Part shown: positions 51,601 through 60,758 of the stretch, in pieces
How the letters are laid out: every line of letters begins with the position of its first letter
Numbering within the stretch: the first letter of the stretch is position 1
Source: Streptomyces sp. Ag109_O5-1
Lineage (GTDB): Bacteria; Actinomycetota; Actinomycetes; Streptomycetales; Streptomycetaceae
DNA length: 64,000 bases
Direction of reading: 5' to 3'
Assembly (NCBI RefSeq): GCF_003814875.1
Contig: NZ_RKQF01000001.1
Span: 5,518,001-5,582,000 of the forward strand
The notes under the pieces: model-generated
The model's input: only the letters and a program-made list of their open reading frames with translations
What the model was told of the DNA's origin: nothing
Database searches by the model: none
Translations under genes and position numbers: made by a program

Positions 51601-51964
51601 CGGCCATGGTCCAGCGGCGGTCCAGCGGTCCGTCCTGCGCGGTCAGCGTGGTGAGCGGGCCCAGCAGGACCGCGCCGAAGAGCAGGGTGGCCAGAATGCG
51701 CACCCCGAAGACGATCGCCACCGCGAACGCCACGCCCCGGTACCCGCCGCCGAACGAACCCTCGGCGACGGCCGCCTGGAGGGTGAGCACGACCAGTACC
51801 AATAGGGCCAGGGTGTCGCCCACACCGCTCACCAGCTGGGCGCTCCACAAGCGCCTCAACTCGGGTCGGCGCAGCAGCGAGCGGACGGCGCGCTCGCGGG
51901 AATCCGCTACCAGCGCGTCGTCCGGGTCTGTCTGGGGGGCCGTTGGCTGCTCGGCTCGCGTCAT
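48683..51964 (-). CDS. tmk: Transporter-like membrane domain fused to thymidylate kinase
   Basis: A 1093-residue fusion known in Streptomyces. Residues 30-480 form an MFS-like membrane domain with about twelve hydrophobic helices. Residues 505-715 are thymidylate kinase (dTMP to dTDP), with P-loop FIALEGGDGAGKSTQAEAL near residue 511, the DRYIDSSVAYQGAGRDLSP motif and the lid region. Residues 720-860 are an almost uninterrupted charged Ala/Glu/Arg coiled coil, followed by a disordered tail with repeats of ADETAVLPPV. The transporter substrate, if any, is unknown. It is upstream of holB on the same strand. Confidence 0.92.
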   Translation of the reverse strand: MTRAEQPTAPQTDPDDALVADSRERAVRSLLRRPELRRLWSAQLVSGVGDTLALLVLVVLTLQAAVAEGSFGGGYRGVAFAVAIVFGVRILATLLFGAVLLGPLTTLTAQDGPLDRRWTMAGADGLRAVLLLIAPLWIDWTPQNAPTLLLVTVFVIGVAERLWTVCRESAAPALLPAPPPEGATVRPLPDHLDALRRLSLRTTFLAIPLAAAALVVASLVNNLLGTGIAWFAQHQVALGSYVAAGLFAASLSVLVYLEVPGTRTPRARSPLEGLRRPRTGTGADAGRTGAIPLLVLACAAVAGAISVAVSVSVLHARDLHGGPVLFGLLVLALTGGVAVGVRTAPSLLPTLSRRRLLSLAIAFTGVALLAAGLVPDVTSVLLIAALAGIGAGVAANTGHTLLDQETEDFRRARTTEHLHAVVRVAIALGAVIAPLVAALIGPHRLENGKFVFAHGGAAFTLMLVGALLLPVAALVLAKVDDRAGVPLRHDLRDALLGGDDPAQAPATNGFFIALEGGDGAGKSTQAEALAEWIRAKGHEVVLTREPGATPVGKRLRSILLDVSSAGLSHRAEALLYAADRAEHVDTVVRPALERGAVVISDRYIDSSVAYQGAGRDLSPTEVARINRWATDGLVPHLTVLLDVVPEIARERFTEAPDRLESEPAEFHARVRAGFLTLAAADPGRYLVVDAGQESEAVTTVIRARLDTVLPLSEAEIKAAEEARKKAEEEARRKAEEEAARKAEEERLERERQEQLAKLRAEEEERKRRELEEAQRREAERQAEEARQRAEEARKRAEEEQARLLAEEKARAEDEARRKAEEEQRRKQAAEEARLRAEAEELRLEKQRKAEEALVKAEQARRAAAEAAAAADVAARESSAPQPTAPGVTPEAMTVPTPVVKPDDRPPAASGAGGSSAAQRAVDETTVLRPVREDRAPAARESESEVTAKLPQPPVPDAGAGAADETAVLPPVGAADETAVLPPVPSGAADETAVLPPVRDEAQAPADAPADRMPRGFFRDERPGRDPDGSEDRTREMPQVDAEGATARRQRPRPDWAEETPLDDLPSLADELLGSYEEQGHDDEQGRRGRGRRG

Positions 51965-52020
51965 GCTTTCAGCCTATCGGCAGCCACCGACGGCCCGGTG
52001 CGGCCGTCCACAGGTACGCA

Positions 52021-52049
52021 CGCCCCGACACCAAGTTGATGCCGGGGCG
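52021..52049. terminator. Hairpin downstream of topA
   Basis: CGCCCCGACA (52021-52030) pairs with TGCCGGGGCG (52040-52049), with one G-U pair and a 9-nt loop. It lies between the topA stop codon and the tmk start. The T-rich tail is on the plus-strand side, so as a leftward terminator for topA it is only moderate. Confidence 0.6.
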
Positions 52050-52187
52050 TTTGCTTTGCGAAGCCGATGTGACCAATACGTGGACGGGCCCGACCGATGC
52101 GCGGACCGGCGCGAGCCCGGCCCGGCCCGTGCGAACCAGTCCGACCGGCACTGACCGGCCCGGCCCGTACGCGTGCCCGGGACCAGG

Positions 52188-55019
52188 TCAGTCCTCCGCG
52201 GCCGCCTTGGTGGCCGTCGCCTTCTTGGCGACCGTCTTCTTCGCGGTGGCCGTCTTCTTGGCGGCCGTCGTCGTCTTCTTGGCCGCGGTCTTCTTGGCCG
52301 CAGCCGTCTTCTTCGCCGGAGCGGCCTTCTTCGCGGCGGCCTTCTTGGCCGTCGTCTTCTTGGCCGGCGCCTTCGCCCGCTTCTCGGCGAGCAGCTCGTA
52401 GCCGCGCTCCGGGGTGATCGTCTCGACGCTGTCGCCGGAGCGCAGGGTCGCGTTGGTCTCCCCGTCGGTGACGTACGGCCCGAAGCGGCCGTCCTTGACC
52501 ACGACCGGCTTCTCGCTGACCGGGTCGGTGCCCAGCTCCTTCAGCGGCGGCTTGGCGGCGGCCCGGCCGCGCTGCTTGGGCTGGGAGTAGATCTGCAGCG
52601 CCTCTTCGAGGGTGATCGTGAAGAGCTGGTCCTCGGAGGTGAGCGAACGCGAGTCCGTGCCCTTCTTCAGATACGGCCCGTAGCGCCCGTTCTGCGCGGT
52701 GATCTCCTGGCCCTCGGCGTCGGCGCCGACTACGCGCGGCAGCGACATCAGCTTGAGGGCGTCCGCCAGGGTGACCGTGTCCAGGGACATGGTCTTGAAG
52801 AGCGACGCGGTGCGCGGCTTGACCGCGTTCTTGCCGGTCTTCGGGGTGCCCTCGGGGAGCACCTCGGTGACGTACGGGCCGTAGCGGCCGGCCCGGGCGA
52901 TGATCTGGTGGCCCGTCTCGGGGTCGGCGCCCAGCTCGAAGTCGCCGCTCGGCTTGGCGAGCAGTTCCTCCGCGAGTTCGACGGACAGCTCGTCGGGGGC
53001 CAGGTCCTCCGGCACGTCCGCGCGCTGGTGGCCCTCGGAGTCCTTCTCGCCGCGCTCGATGTACGGGCCGTAGCGGCCGACCCGGAGCACGATGTCGTTG
53101 CCCACCGGGAACGACGACACCTCGCGCGCGTCGATCGCGCCCAGGTCGGTCACCAGCTCCTTGAGGCCGCCAAGGTGGTCCCCGTCGCCGTTGCCCGCGT
53201 CGGCCGCGCCGCCCGTGGCAGTGCCCTCACCGAAGTAGAAGCGCTTCAGCCACGGCACGGCCTTGGCCTGACCTGCGGCGATGCGGTCGAGATCGTCCTC
53301 CATCCGGGCGGTGAAGTCGTAGTCGACCAGTCGGCCGAAGTGCTTCTCCAGGAGGTTGACCACGGCGAAGCTCAGGAAGGAGGGCACCAGGGCCGTCCCC
53401 TTCTTGAACACGTAGCCGCGGTCGAGGATCGTGCCGATGATCGACGCGTACGTCGACGGGCGGCCGATCTCGCGCTCTTCGAGCTCCTTGACCAGCGAGG
53501 CCTCGGTGTAACGGGCCGGGGGCTTGGTGGAGTGCCCGTCGACCGTGATCTCCTCGGCGGACAGCGGGTCGCCCTCGCTGACCTGGGGCAGCCGGCGCTC
53601 GCGGTCGTCCAGCTCGGCGTTCGGGTCGTCGGCGCCCTCGACGTAGGCCTTCAGGAAGCCGTGGAAGGTGATCGTCTTGCCGGAGGCGCTGAACTCGACG
53701 TCCCGGCCGTCGGCGGCGGTGCCGGCGATCTTCACGGTGACGCTGTTGCCGGTCGCGTCCTTCATCTGGGAGGCGACCGTGCGCTTCCAGATCAGCTCGT
53801 AGAGCCTGAACTGGTCACCGGTCAGACCGGTCTCCGCCGGGGTGCGGAAACGATCACCCGAGGGCCGGATCGCCTCGTGCGCCTCCTGCGCGTTCTTGAC
53901 CTTGGCGGCGTACGTACGCGGGGCCGAGGGCAGGTAGTCGGCCCCGTACAGCTGCGTGACCTGGGCGCGGGCGGCCGCGATCGCGGTGTCGCTCAGCGTC
54001 GTCGAGTCCGTACGCATATAGGTGATGTAGCCGTTCTCGTACAGCTTCTGCGCGACCTGCATGGTGGCCTTCGCGCCGAAGCCGAGCTTGCGCGAGGCCT
54101 CCTGCTGGAGGGTCGTCGTACGGAACGGGGCGTACGGCGAGCGGCGGTACGGCTTGGACTCGACCGAGCGGACCGAGAACCGGGTGTTCTCCAGGGCGGC
54201 GGCCAGGGCGCGGGCGTTCGCCTCGTCGAGGTGGAGGGTGTTCGCGGTCTTGAGCTGCCCGAGCGAGTCGAAGTCACGGCCCTGGGCGACGCGCCTGCCG
54301 TCGACGGCCTGCAGCCGGGCGACCAGGGACGACGGGTCACTCGGGTCACCGGCGCGGCCGGTCCCGAAGGTGCCCGTCAGGTCCCAGTAGTCGGCGGAAC
54401 GGAACGCGATGCGCTCGCGTTCCCGCTCGACCACGAGCCGGGTCGCGACGGACTGGACACGGCCGGCCGACAGGCGCGGCATGACCTTCTTCCACAGGAC
54501 CGGCGAGACCTCGTAGCCGTAGAGGCGGTCGAGGATACGGCGGGTCTCCTGGGCGTCGACGAGCTTCTGGTTGAGGTCGCGCGGGTTGGCGACGGCCTCG
54601 CGGATCGCGTCCTTGGTGATCTCGTGGAAGACCATCCGCTTGACGGGGATCTTCGGCTTGAGGACCTCCTGGAGGTGCCAGGCGATCGCCTCGCCCTCCC
54701 GGTCCTCATCGGTGGCGAGGAAGAGCTCGTCGGATTCCTTCAGCAGGTCCTTGAGCTTCTTGACCTGCGCCCTTTTGTCGGCGTTGATCACATAGATGGG
54801 CTGGAAGTCGTGTTCGACGTCCACACCGAGGCGCCGGACCTCGCCGGTGTACTGCTCGGGCACCTCCGCGGCGCCGTTGGGAAGGTCACGGATGTGCCCG
54901 ACGCTCGCTTCGACGACGTATCCGGGGCCCAGATAGCCCTTGATCGTCTTCGCCTTGGCAGGCGACTCGACGATGACGAGTCGGCGGCCGCCCTGTGCGG
55001 TCTCGCTGGTCGGGGACAA
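52188..55019 (-). CDS. topA: DNA topoisomerase I
   Basis: A type IA topoisomerase that relaxes negative supercoils, 943 residues from TTG 55019. The Toprim domain opens with RLVIVESPAKAKTIKGYL, and DEDREGEAIAWH follows near residue 100. The active-site tyrosine is in GYITYMRTDSTTL near residue 333. The C-terminal half has repeated GRYGPY or GRFGPYV segments instead of zinc fingers. The final 70 residues are a Lys/Ala-rich tail (AKKTAAAKKTAAKK) as in other actinobacteria. The TTG start is preceded by GGAGAGAAGAG, and no ATG or GTG near the domain boundary is better. Confidence 0.93.
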   Translation of the reverse strand: MSPTSETAQGGRRLVIVESPAKAKTIKGYLGPGYVVEASVGHIRDLPNGAAEVPEQYTGEVRRLGVDVEHDFQPIYVINADKRAQVKKLKDLLKESDELFLATDEDREGEAIAWHLQEVLKPKIPVKRMVFHEITKDAIREAVANPRDLNQKLVDAQETRRILDRLYGYEVSPVLWKKVMPRLSAGRVQSVATRLVVERERERIAFRSADYWDLTGTFGTGRAGDPSDPSSLVARLQAVDGRRVAQGRDFDSLGQLKTANTLHLDEANARALAAALENTRFSVRSVESKPYRRSPYAPFRTTTLQQEASRKLGFGAKATMQVAQKLYENGYITYMRTDSTTLSDTAIAAARAQVTQLYGADYLPSAPRTYAAKVKNAQEAHEAIRPSGDRFRTPAETGLTGDQFRLYELIWKRTVASQMKDATGNSVTVKIAGTAADGRDVEFSASGKTITFHGFLKAYVEGADDPNAELDDRERRLPQVSEGDPLSAEEITVDGHSTKPPARYTEASLVKELEEREIGRPSTYASIIGTILDRGYVFKKGTALVPSFLSFAVVNLLEKHFGRLVDYDFTARMEDDLDRIAAGQAKAVPWLKRFYFGEGTATGGAADAGNGDGDHLGGLKELVTDLGAIDAREVSSFPVGNDIVLRVGRYGPYIERGEKDSEGHQRADVPEDLAPDELSVELAEELLAKPSGDFELGADPETGHQIIARAGRYGPYVTEVLPEGTPKTGKNAVKPRTASLFKTMSLDTVTLADALKLMSLPRVVGADAEGQEITAQNGRYGPYLKKGTDSRSLTSEDQLFTITLEEALQIYSQPKQRGRAAAKPPLKELGTDPVSEKPVVVKDGRFGPYVTDGETNATLRSGDSVETITPERGYELLAEKRAKAPAKKTTAKKAAAKKAAPAKKTAAAKKTAAKKTTTAAKKTATAKKTVAKKATATKAAAED

Positions 55020-55274
55020 CTTCGCTCTTCTCTCCGGTCGACGCTGGGGCCTCCCCAGGGCTTGCTCCCGGGGGCGCTGCACGGGCACGGACGCCCGCTC
55101 ACTTGGTGACGCTGCGGAGTGTGACGGTACATCCCGCCCCCGTGTCAAACGGGAAAAGCCCACAACGGCCACTCGAACGGTAACCCGACTACCGCCATTC
55201 CTGCCGCCCGGAGTCCCCGGTCACCCTCTCGGCCCTGTCCGGAGCGTGACGCTCCAATTACCGGAGCGGTTCTT

Positions 55275-55472
55275 TCAGAGGCGGGTCAGACAGTAGGCCC
55301 CGAGACCCAGCGAGACCATCGCGGCAAGGCTCGCGAGGGTCACCGACGCGAGCTGGCTCACCCCCTGGGCGACGGGTTCACCGCGCCGGACCCGGATGCC
55401 GGTCCACACCAGCAGCACGCCTCCGAACAGGGCGAACACCGCCCCTGCGAAGATCGCCGGTCCGCTCTCCAT
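55275..55472 (-). CDS. Small two-helix membrane protein
   Basis: A 65-residue hypothetical protein with two transmembrane helices, IFAGAVFALFGGVLLVWTGI and LASVTLASLAAMVSLGLGAY, joined by a short basic cytoplasmic loop (RVRRGEPVAQG). ATG 55472 follows GGGAAGGGG. It lies upstream of topA on the same strand. A similar small gene sits here in S. coelicolor, as far as I recall. The function is unknown. Confidence 0.7.
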   Translation of the reverse strand: MESGPAIFAGAVFALFGGVLLVWTGIRVRRGEPVAQGVSQLASVTLASLAAMVSLGLGAYCLTRL

Positions 55473-55698
55473 GACCCGCGCACCCCTTCCCTGCCGCCCA
55501 TGAGTGCCCAGCGCCCGGAGAGTGACACGCACGGACGGCGGGCGGGAGGCCGCCGGGCGAACTCGGAGTGAACGAGACGCCCCGAGATTCTCGAACATTC
55601 GATCGACGGACGACGGGGCGAACGTTCCGGCCACATTTTTCCGGCCTTTTTCTTTTTCCGGCGTGTCCCGCGGGTCCGCAAGCCCCCTGGACGCCCTG

Positions 55699-57228
55699 TC
55701 AGCCCGCCGGCTCCAGGAACCCCTGCTCCACCAGCAGCCGGATCTGCGCTGGCGTGCGGTCGCGCAGCAACACCGGGTCCTCGCCCATCAGTTGGGCGAT
55801 GGCGTCGAGAATCCGCCCCGCACTCAGCGTGCCGTCGCACACCCCTGCGAACCCGGCGCCGACCGTGTCCACCTTGGTCGCGCGGCGCATTCCACGGTGC
55901 TGACGCAGCACCACATGCTCCGGATCCTCGGCGCCGGGCAGTCCCACCTGCTCCTGAACCACCTCGACGGCGAGCTTGAAGTGGCCTTCGAGGAGATCCG
56001 CGTCGTCGTGGTCCCGGAGGTAGTCGAGCCGGTCGAAGTGCGCCCGGATCGTGTCACCGAGCGGCTGTTCGATCGAATGCGGCCACTCCTCCACGGTGAC
56101 CGACGGCACGGCGGCCCCCGTCTTCCGCAGCGTGATCCAGCCGAACCCCACCCCCTTCACCTTGCGCGCCTCGAACTCGTCGAGCCATGCGTCGTAGCGC
56201 GCCTGGTACTCCACCGGGTCCCCGCGGTGGTCGCCGGAGTCCCTGAGCCACAACTCGGCATACTGATTGACGTCCTGCATCTCGCGCTGCACGATCCACG
56301 CGTCGCACCCGCGCGGCACCCATGACCTGACCCTGTCCTGCCAGTCCTCCCCTGCCACGTGCTGCCAGTTGGCGAGGAACTGCGCGAACCCGCCCTCGTT
56401 CAGGCGCTCCCCGGCCTGTTGAACGAGCGAGCGGCACAGATCGTCCCCGCTCATCCCGCCGTCCCTGTAGGTGAGTCGGGCGCCCGGCGAGATGACGAAC
56501 GGCGGGTTGGACACGATCAGGTCGTACGTCTCCTCTTCCTTCACCGGCTCGAACAGCGAGCCCTCGCGCAGGTCGGCCGCCGGGGCGCCGGAGAGCGCGA
56601 GCGTGAGCGCCGTGATGTGCAGCGCGCGCGGATTGAGGTCGGTCGCCGTCACGCGTGTGGCGTGCTGGGCGGCGTGCAGCGCCTGGATCCCGGAGCCGGT
56701 GCCGAGGTCGAGGGCGGCGGCGACGGGCGTACGGACGGTGATGCCGGCGAGGGTCGTGGACGCGCCGCCGACACCCAGGACGACGCCCGCGTGGCGCTGC
56801 CCGATGCCACCGGCGCCGCCGACCGCGCAGCCGAGGTCGGACACGATGAACCAGTCCTCGCCGTCCGGCCCGCCGTACGGCCGTACGTCCACGGTGGCCG
56901 CGACCTCGTCGCCGCCCGCGCGGGTCAGCCAGCCGCTCTCCAGGAGGTCGTCCACGGGCAGGAAGTCCGCCACGCGCGCGTGCGGCACGGGCTGCTGGAG
57001 CAGGAGCAGCCGGACGAGCGTCTCCAGCGGTGTGTCCCCGCGGGTCGCCCGGAGCGCGGGCACCGTCTCGCTGCGGGCGAGCGCCGCGTACGCGGGCGCG
57101 CCGAGCAGTTCCAGGAGCCCGTCGGCAGTGAAGGAGGCGCCCAGCAGGGCGGTACGCAGCCGGGCGGCGACGTCGGGGCGGTCGGAGGCGGGCAGGATGG
57201 CGAGGCCGGAGTCAGTCACGTCCTCCAT
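55699..57228 (-). CDS. SAM-dependent methyltransferase with N-terminal accessory domain
   Basis: A 509-residue protein. Residues 1-140 form an accessory domain (DUF7059-like) and residues 150-310 a class I methyltransferase. The SAM loop is AALDLGTGSGIQALHA near residue 173, with acidic ATDLNPRALHIT after it. IVSNPPFVISPG near residue 240 is an NPPF motif, typical of enzymes that methylate amide or exocyclic nitrogens, such as HemK/RsmC. The C-terminal 180 residues are a further domain conserved in actinobacteria. The target is unknown: rRNA, a release factor and DNA are all possible. Confidence 0.85.
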   Translation of the reverse strand: MEDVTDSGLAILPASDRPDVAARLRTALLGASFTADGLLELLGAPAYAALARSETVPALRATRGDTPLETLVRLLLLQQPVPHARVADFLPVDDLLESGWLTRAGGDEVAATVDVRPYGGPDGEDWFIVSDLGCAVGGAGGIGQRHAGVVLGVGGASTTLAGITVRTPVAAALDLGTGSGIQALHAAQHATRVTATDLNPRALHITALTLALSGAPAADLREGSLFEPVKEEETYDLIVSNPPFVISPGARLTYRDGGMSGDDLCRSLVQQAGERLNEGGFAQFLANWQHVAGEDWQDRVRSWVPRGCDAWIVQREMQDVNQYAELWLRDSGDHRGDPVEYQARYDAWLDEFEARKVKGVGFGWITLRKTGAAVPSVTVEEWPHSIEQPLGDTIRAHFDRLDYLRDHDDADLLEGHFKLAVEVVQEQVGLPGAEDPEHVVLRQHRGMRRATKVDTVGAGFAGVCDGTLSAGRILDAIAQLMGEDPVLLRDRTPAQIRLLVEQGFLEPAG

Positions 57229-57416
57229 TGTGGCCCGCGGCCACCTTTGGACGCGGGCTCAGCACACCAGGCGCCACCCGGCTCGGCACACGCCCTCAGC
57301 ACACGGGACCGGCACGGGTGACCCTGAACGCACACGGGACCGGCACACGGCGCCGACGCCGGCCTCGATGCGGGCCCTCAGCACATCGGCGTGCTGCCGT
57401 CGGCCCGTCAGCCCCG

Positions 57417-58028
57417 TCAGCCCGCGGTCGACGAGCCCGATGCCGCAGACGTCGCCGTCGTGGCGACCTTCTTGCAGCTGGCCTGCTCGGCGATCGCGTC
57501 CTTGACCTCGCCCTGTTCCAGGGCCTGCAGAGCCGCGGTGCCGCTCTTGTTCTGCGTCTCCAGGTTCGCCATCTGCGAGGCGACATCGTGCAGACCGGAG
57601 GCGAACTTCGCCTGGTCCTTGGTGTCCAGCGCGTCGACCTTCTTCTTCAGGTCCGCATAGGACGCGGAGAGGCTGTCGAGGTTCTTGACGACGTCCTGCT
57701 GGCGCTTGGCGCCGTCGTCGACCCCGGGAGGCGCGCCGGCGCCGCTGATGGCGGCGGCGAGCGCCTTGTAGCCGTCGGACATGTCCTGGAAGGCCTGGGA
57801 GTCGGTCTTCTGGATGGTCGCGGGCGAGCTCGTGGTGTCCGAGGCGGTCTGCGCGATCGCCGCGTTGGCGGCCTTGATCTTCGCGTCCTGCGTCGGCACC
57901 GCGTCACACACGTTCTTGGCCCAGGCGATCAGCTTCGGGTCGGTGCCCTTGCTGCCGCTGCTGCACCCGGTCAGCGCCACTACCAGTACCGCACCGCCGG
58001 ACAGTGCGGCCGCGAGCTTCTTGTTCAC
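57417..58028 (-). CDS. Putative lipoprotein with helical coiled-coil body
   Basis: A 203-residue lipoprotein from GTG 58028: short signal MNKKLAAALSGGAVLVVALTGC with lipidated cysteine at residue 22. The mature part is mostly alpha-helical with a coiled-coil tendency (VKNLDSLSASYADLKKKVDAL). Two cysteines (WAKNVCDAV and EQASCKKV) near either end may form a disulphide. The C-terminus is Ser/Thr/Ala-rich. No known family was recognised. AAGGGA lies eight bases upstream of the start. Confidence 0.78.
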   Translation of the reverse strand: MNKKLAAALSGGAVLVVALTGCSSGSKGTDPKLIAWAKNVCDAVPTQDAKIKAANAAIAQTASDTTSSPATIQKTDSQAFQDMSDGYKALAAAISGAGAPPGVDDGAKRQQDVVKNLDSLSASYADLKKKVDALDTKDQAKFASGLHDVASQMANLETQNKSGTAALQALEQGEVKDAIAEQASCKKVATTATSAASGSSTAG

Positions 58029-58349
58029 CGGATCGGTCCCTTCCACGGCTCTCGGCCCCCGGAATCTACACGGCAGACGGACAGCACCCCCATGACCCGC
58101 ACCCGGTAAGTACGTTTTTATACATTTTGCCCCTAGGAGAGAAGGCTCACGACGAAACGGCGCACACAGGAGGCTTATGGTATGAAACGGACGCCAGCGT
58201 GTGCATGACGAGGTGGGCACCGGCGCATGTGTGACGAGGCCGCGTGGGCGCAGGGACGCGAAACGGGCGGACGGCGTGTCAACACACGCCATCCGCCCGC
58301 TCGTTGGCCGGCCCCCTCGCGAGGGCCATGGTGGCCGTCGTAAGACCGC
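58029..58349. other. 321-bp intergenic region
   Basis: It holds the upstream region of the lipoprotein gene, including an AT-rich stretch (TTTTTATACATTTTG near 58115), and the hppA terminator at 58265-58298. No gene was seen. Confidence 0.6.
58265..58298 (-). terminator. Terminator of hppA
   Basis: GGGCGGA-C-GGCGTGT (58265-58279) pairs with ACACGCC-A-TCCGCCC (58284-58298), seven plus seven base pairs around one mismatch with a 4-nt loop. It lies 51 bp beyond the hppA stop codon. Confidence 0.75.
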
Positions 58350-60758
58350 CTACGAAACCACCGCAGGATCGGCCGACTTGGCCACGCGCTCGGAGCTGTC
58401 CTCGTCGTCGCCGACGGCGATGCCGCGCCGCTTGGAGACGTACACCGCCCCGACGATCACGATCAGTGCGAGGACCGCGACCAGGATCCGGACGCCGATG
58501 CTCTTGTCATGGCCGTAGGAGAACTTGATCACCGCGGGCGCGATGAGCAGTGAGACCAGGTTCATGACCTTGAGCAGCGGGTTGATCGCGGGACCCGCGG
58601 TGTCCTTGAAGGGGTCGCCGACCGTGTCGCCGATGACCGTGGCGGCATGGGCCTCGCTGCCCTTGCCGCCGTGGTGGCCGTCCTCGACGAGTTTCTTGGC
58701 GTTGTCCCAGGCACCACCGGAGTTGGCCAGGAACACCGCCATCAGGGTGCCCGTGCCGATCGCACCCGCGAGGTAGGAACCGAGGGCTCCGACGCCGAGG
58801 GTGAAACCGATGAAGATGGGCGCCATCACGGCAAGCAGTCCCGGCGTGGTCAGCTCGCGCAGGGCGTCCTTGGTGCAGATGTCGACGACCTTGCCGTACT
58901 CGGGCGTCTCCGTGTAGTCCATGATCCCGGGCTTCTCGCGGAACTGCCGCCGCACCTCGTAGACCACCGCGCCCGCCGAACGCGACACGGCGTTGATGGC
59001 GAGTCCGGAGAAGAGGAAGACGACCGCCGCGCCGGCGATGAGGCCGACGAGGTTGTTGGGCTGCGAGATGTCCATGGACAGGGTCAGCGGGGAGCCCGCA
59101 CCGGTCAGTTTGGCGCCCACGTCCTGCACGTTCGTGGTGATGGCGTCCCGGTACGACCCGAAGAGCGCCGACGCCGCGAGGACGGCGGTGGCGATCGCGA
59201 TGCCCTTGGTGATGGCCTTGGTGGTGTTGCCGACGGCGTCCAGGTTGGTGAGCACCTGCGCGCCCGCACCCACGACGTCGCCGGACATCTCGGCGATGCC
59301 CTGGGCGTTGTCGGAGACCGGCCCGAAGGTGTCCATGGCGACGATCACGCCGACCGTGGTGAGCAGACCGGTGCCGGCCAGCGCGACCGCGAACAGCGCG
59401 AGCATGATGGACGTACCGCCCAGCAGGAACGCGCCGTAGACGCTCAGACCGATCAACAGGGCGGTGTAGACGGCCGATTCAAGGCCGACCGAGATACCAG
59501 CGAGAATGACGGTGGCCGGGCCGGTCAGCGAGGTCTTGCCGATGTCCATGACCGGACGCCGGTTGGTCTCGGTGAAGTAGCCGGTCAGCTGCTGGATGAC
59601 GGCCGCGAGCAGGATGCCGATGGCGACCGCGACGAGCGCGAGGATCCGCGGATCGCCGTTCTTGCTCCTGATGGCCGCGTCCGTGATGCCGTTGAGGTCG
59701 GAGTACTTCCCCGGCAGATAGACGAAGACCGCGATCGCGACCAGCGCGAGGGAGATCACCGCGGAAATGAAGAAGCCGCGGTTGATGGCGGTCATGCCGC
59801 TGCGGTCGCTGCGGCGCGGGGCGACCGCGAAGATGCCGATCATCGCGGTGACCACGCCGATCGCCGGCACCAGGAGCGGGAAGGCCAGTCCGGAGTCGCC
59901 GAAGGCGGCCTTGCCGAGGATCAGCGCGGCGACCAGGGTCACGGCGTACGACTCGAAGAGGTCGGCCGCCATGCCCGCGCAGTCGCCGACGTTGTCGCCC
60001 ACGTTGTCGGCGATGGTCGCGGCATTGCGCGGGTCGTCCTCCGGAATGCCCTGTTCGACCTTGCCGACCAGGTCGGCGCCGACGTCGGCGGCCTTGGTGA
60101 AGATGCCGCCGCCGACACGCATGAACATGGCGATGAGGGCGGCTCCGAGGCCGAAGCCTTCGAGCACCTTCGGCGCGCCGGCCGCGTAGACCAGCACCAC
60201 ACAGGAGGCGCCGAGCAGGCCGAGCCCCACCGTGAACATGCCGACGACGCCGCCCGTGCGGAAAGCGATCTTCATGGCTTTGTGTGCGACGACGGTGAGA
60301 TCCTTTTCCGGTTCTCCTTCCGCCGGAGTGGCTTCCCGGGCCGCCGCGGCGACCCGGACATTGCTGCGTACGGCGAGCCACATGCCGATATAGCCGGTGG
60401 TCGCCGAGAAGGCCGCGCCGATCAGGAAGAAGATCGATCGGCCGGCGCGCTGATTCCAGTCGTCCGCGGGCAGCAGCAGGAGCAGGAAGAACACCACGAC
60501 GGCGAATACGCCGAGAGTGCGCAACTGCCGGGCCAGATAGGCGTTCGCGCCTTCCTGGACCGCCGCCGCGATCTTCTTCATGCTGTCGGTGCCTTCGCCC
60601 GCGGCGAGCACCTGACGCACCAGGATCCAGGCGACCACGAGCGCGGCCAGCGCCACGGCGGCGATCACCGCCACCAGGACCCGGTTGCCGTCGGTCAGGA
60701 CCGCGGCCGCGAGGGTTGAGGGGTGGCCCAACTGTTGAGGGGTAGAAAGCCCCGCCAT
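58350..60758 (-). CDS. hppA: Membrane-bound proton-translocating pyrophosphatase
   Basis: An integral membrane pump of 802 residues that couples pyrophosphate hydrolysis to proton export. About sixteen hydrophobic helices are visible. The substrate-binding motif is GGGIFTKAADVGADLVGKVE near residue 225, followed by DDPRNAATIADNVGDNVGDCAG. GNTTKAITKG near residue 515 has lysine where potassium-dependent enzymes have alanine, so it should be potassium-independent. ATG 60758 follows AAGGAGGACGA, a strong ribosome-binding site. The gene stands alone between two terminators. Confidence 0.96.
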   Translation of the reverse strand: MAGLSTPQQLGHPSTLAAAVLTDGNRVLVAVIAAVALAALVVAWILVRQVLAAGEGTDSMKKIAAAVQEGANAYLARQLRTLGVFAVVVFFLLLLLPADDWNQRAGRSIFFLIGAAFSATTGYIGMWLAVRSNVRVAAAAREATPAEGEPEKDLTVVAHKAMKIAFRTGGVVGMFTVGLGLLGASCVVLVYAAGAPKVLEGFGLGAALIAMFMRVGGGIFTKAADVGADLVGKVEQGIPEDDPRNAATIADNVGDNVGDCAGMAADLFESYAVTLVAALILGKAAFGDSGLAFPLLVPAIGVVTAMIGIFAVAPRRSDRSGMTAINRGFFISAVISLALVAIAVFVYLPGKYSDLNGITDAAIRSKNGDPRILALVAVAIGILLAAVIQQLTGYFTETNRRPVMDIGKTSLTGPATVILAGISVGLESAVYTALLIGLSVYGAFLLGGTSIMLALFAVALAGTGLLTTVGVIVAMDTFGPVSDNAQGIAEMSGDVVGAGAQVLTNLDAVGNTTKAITKGIAIATAVLAASALFGSYRDAITTNVQDVGAKLTGAGSPLTLSMDISQPNNLVGLIAGAAVVFLFSGLAINAVSRSAGAVVYEVRRQFREKPGIMDYTETPEYGKVVDICTKDALRELTTPGLLAVMAPIFIGFTLGVGALGSYLAGAIGTGTLMAVFLANSGGAWDNAKKLVEDGHHGGKGSEAHAATVIGDTVGDPFKDTAGPAINPLLKVMNLVSLLIAPAVIKFSYGHDKSIGVRILVAVLALIVIVGAVYVSKRRGIAVGDDEDSSERVAKSADPAVVS

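Noticed and set aside
47825..51805. Rightward 1326-codon ORF opposite holB and tmk
   Set aside because: It is antisense to two well-supported genes and has no recognisable domain.
58647..60719. Rightward 690-codon ORF opposite hppA
   Set aside because: Antisense to the membrane pyrophosphatase; the His/Arg/Asp-rich sequence lacks any family motif.
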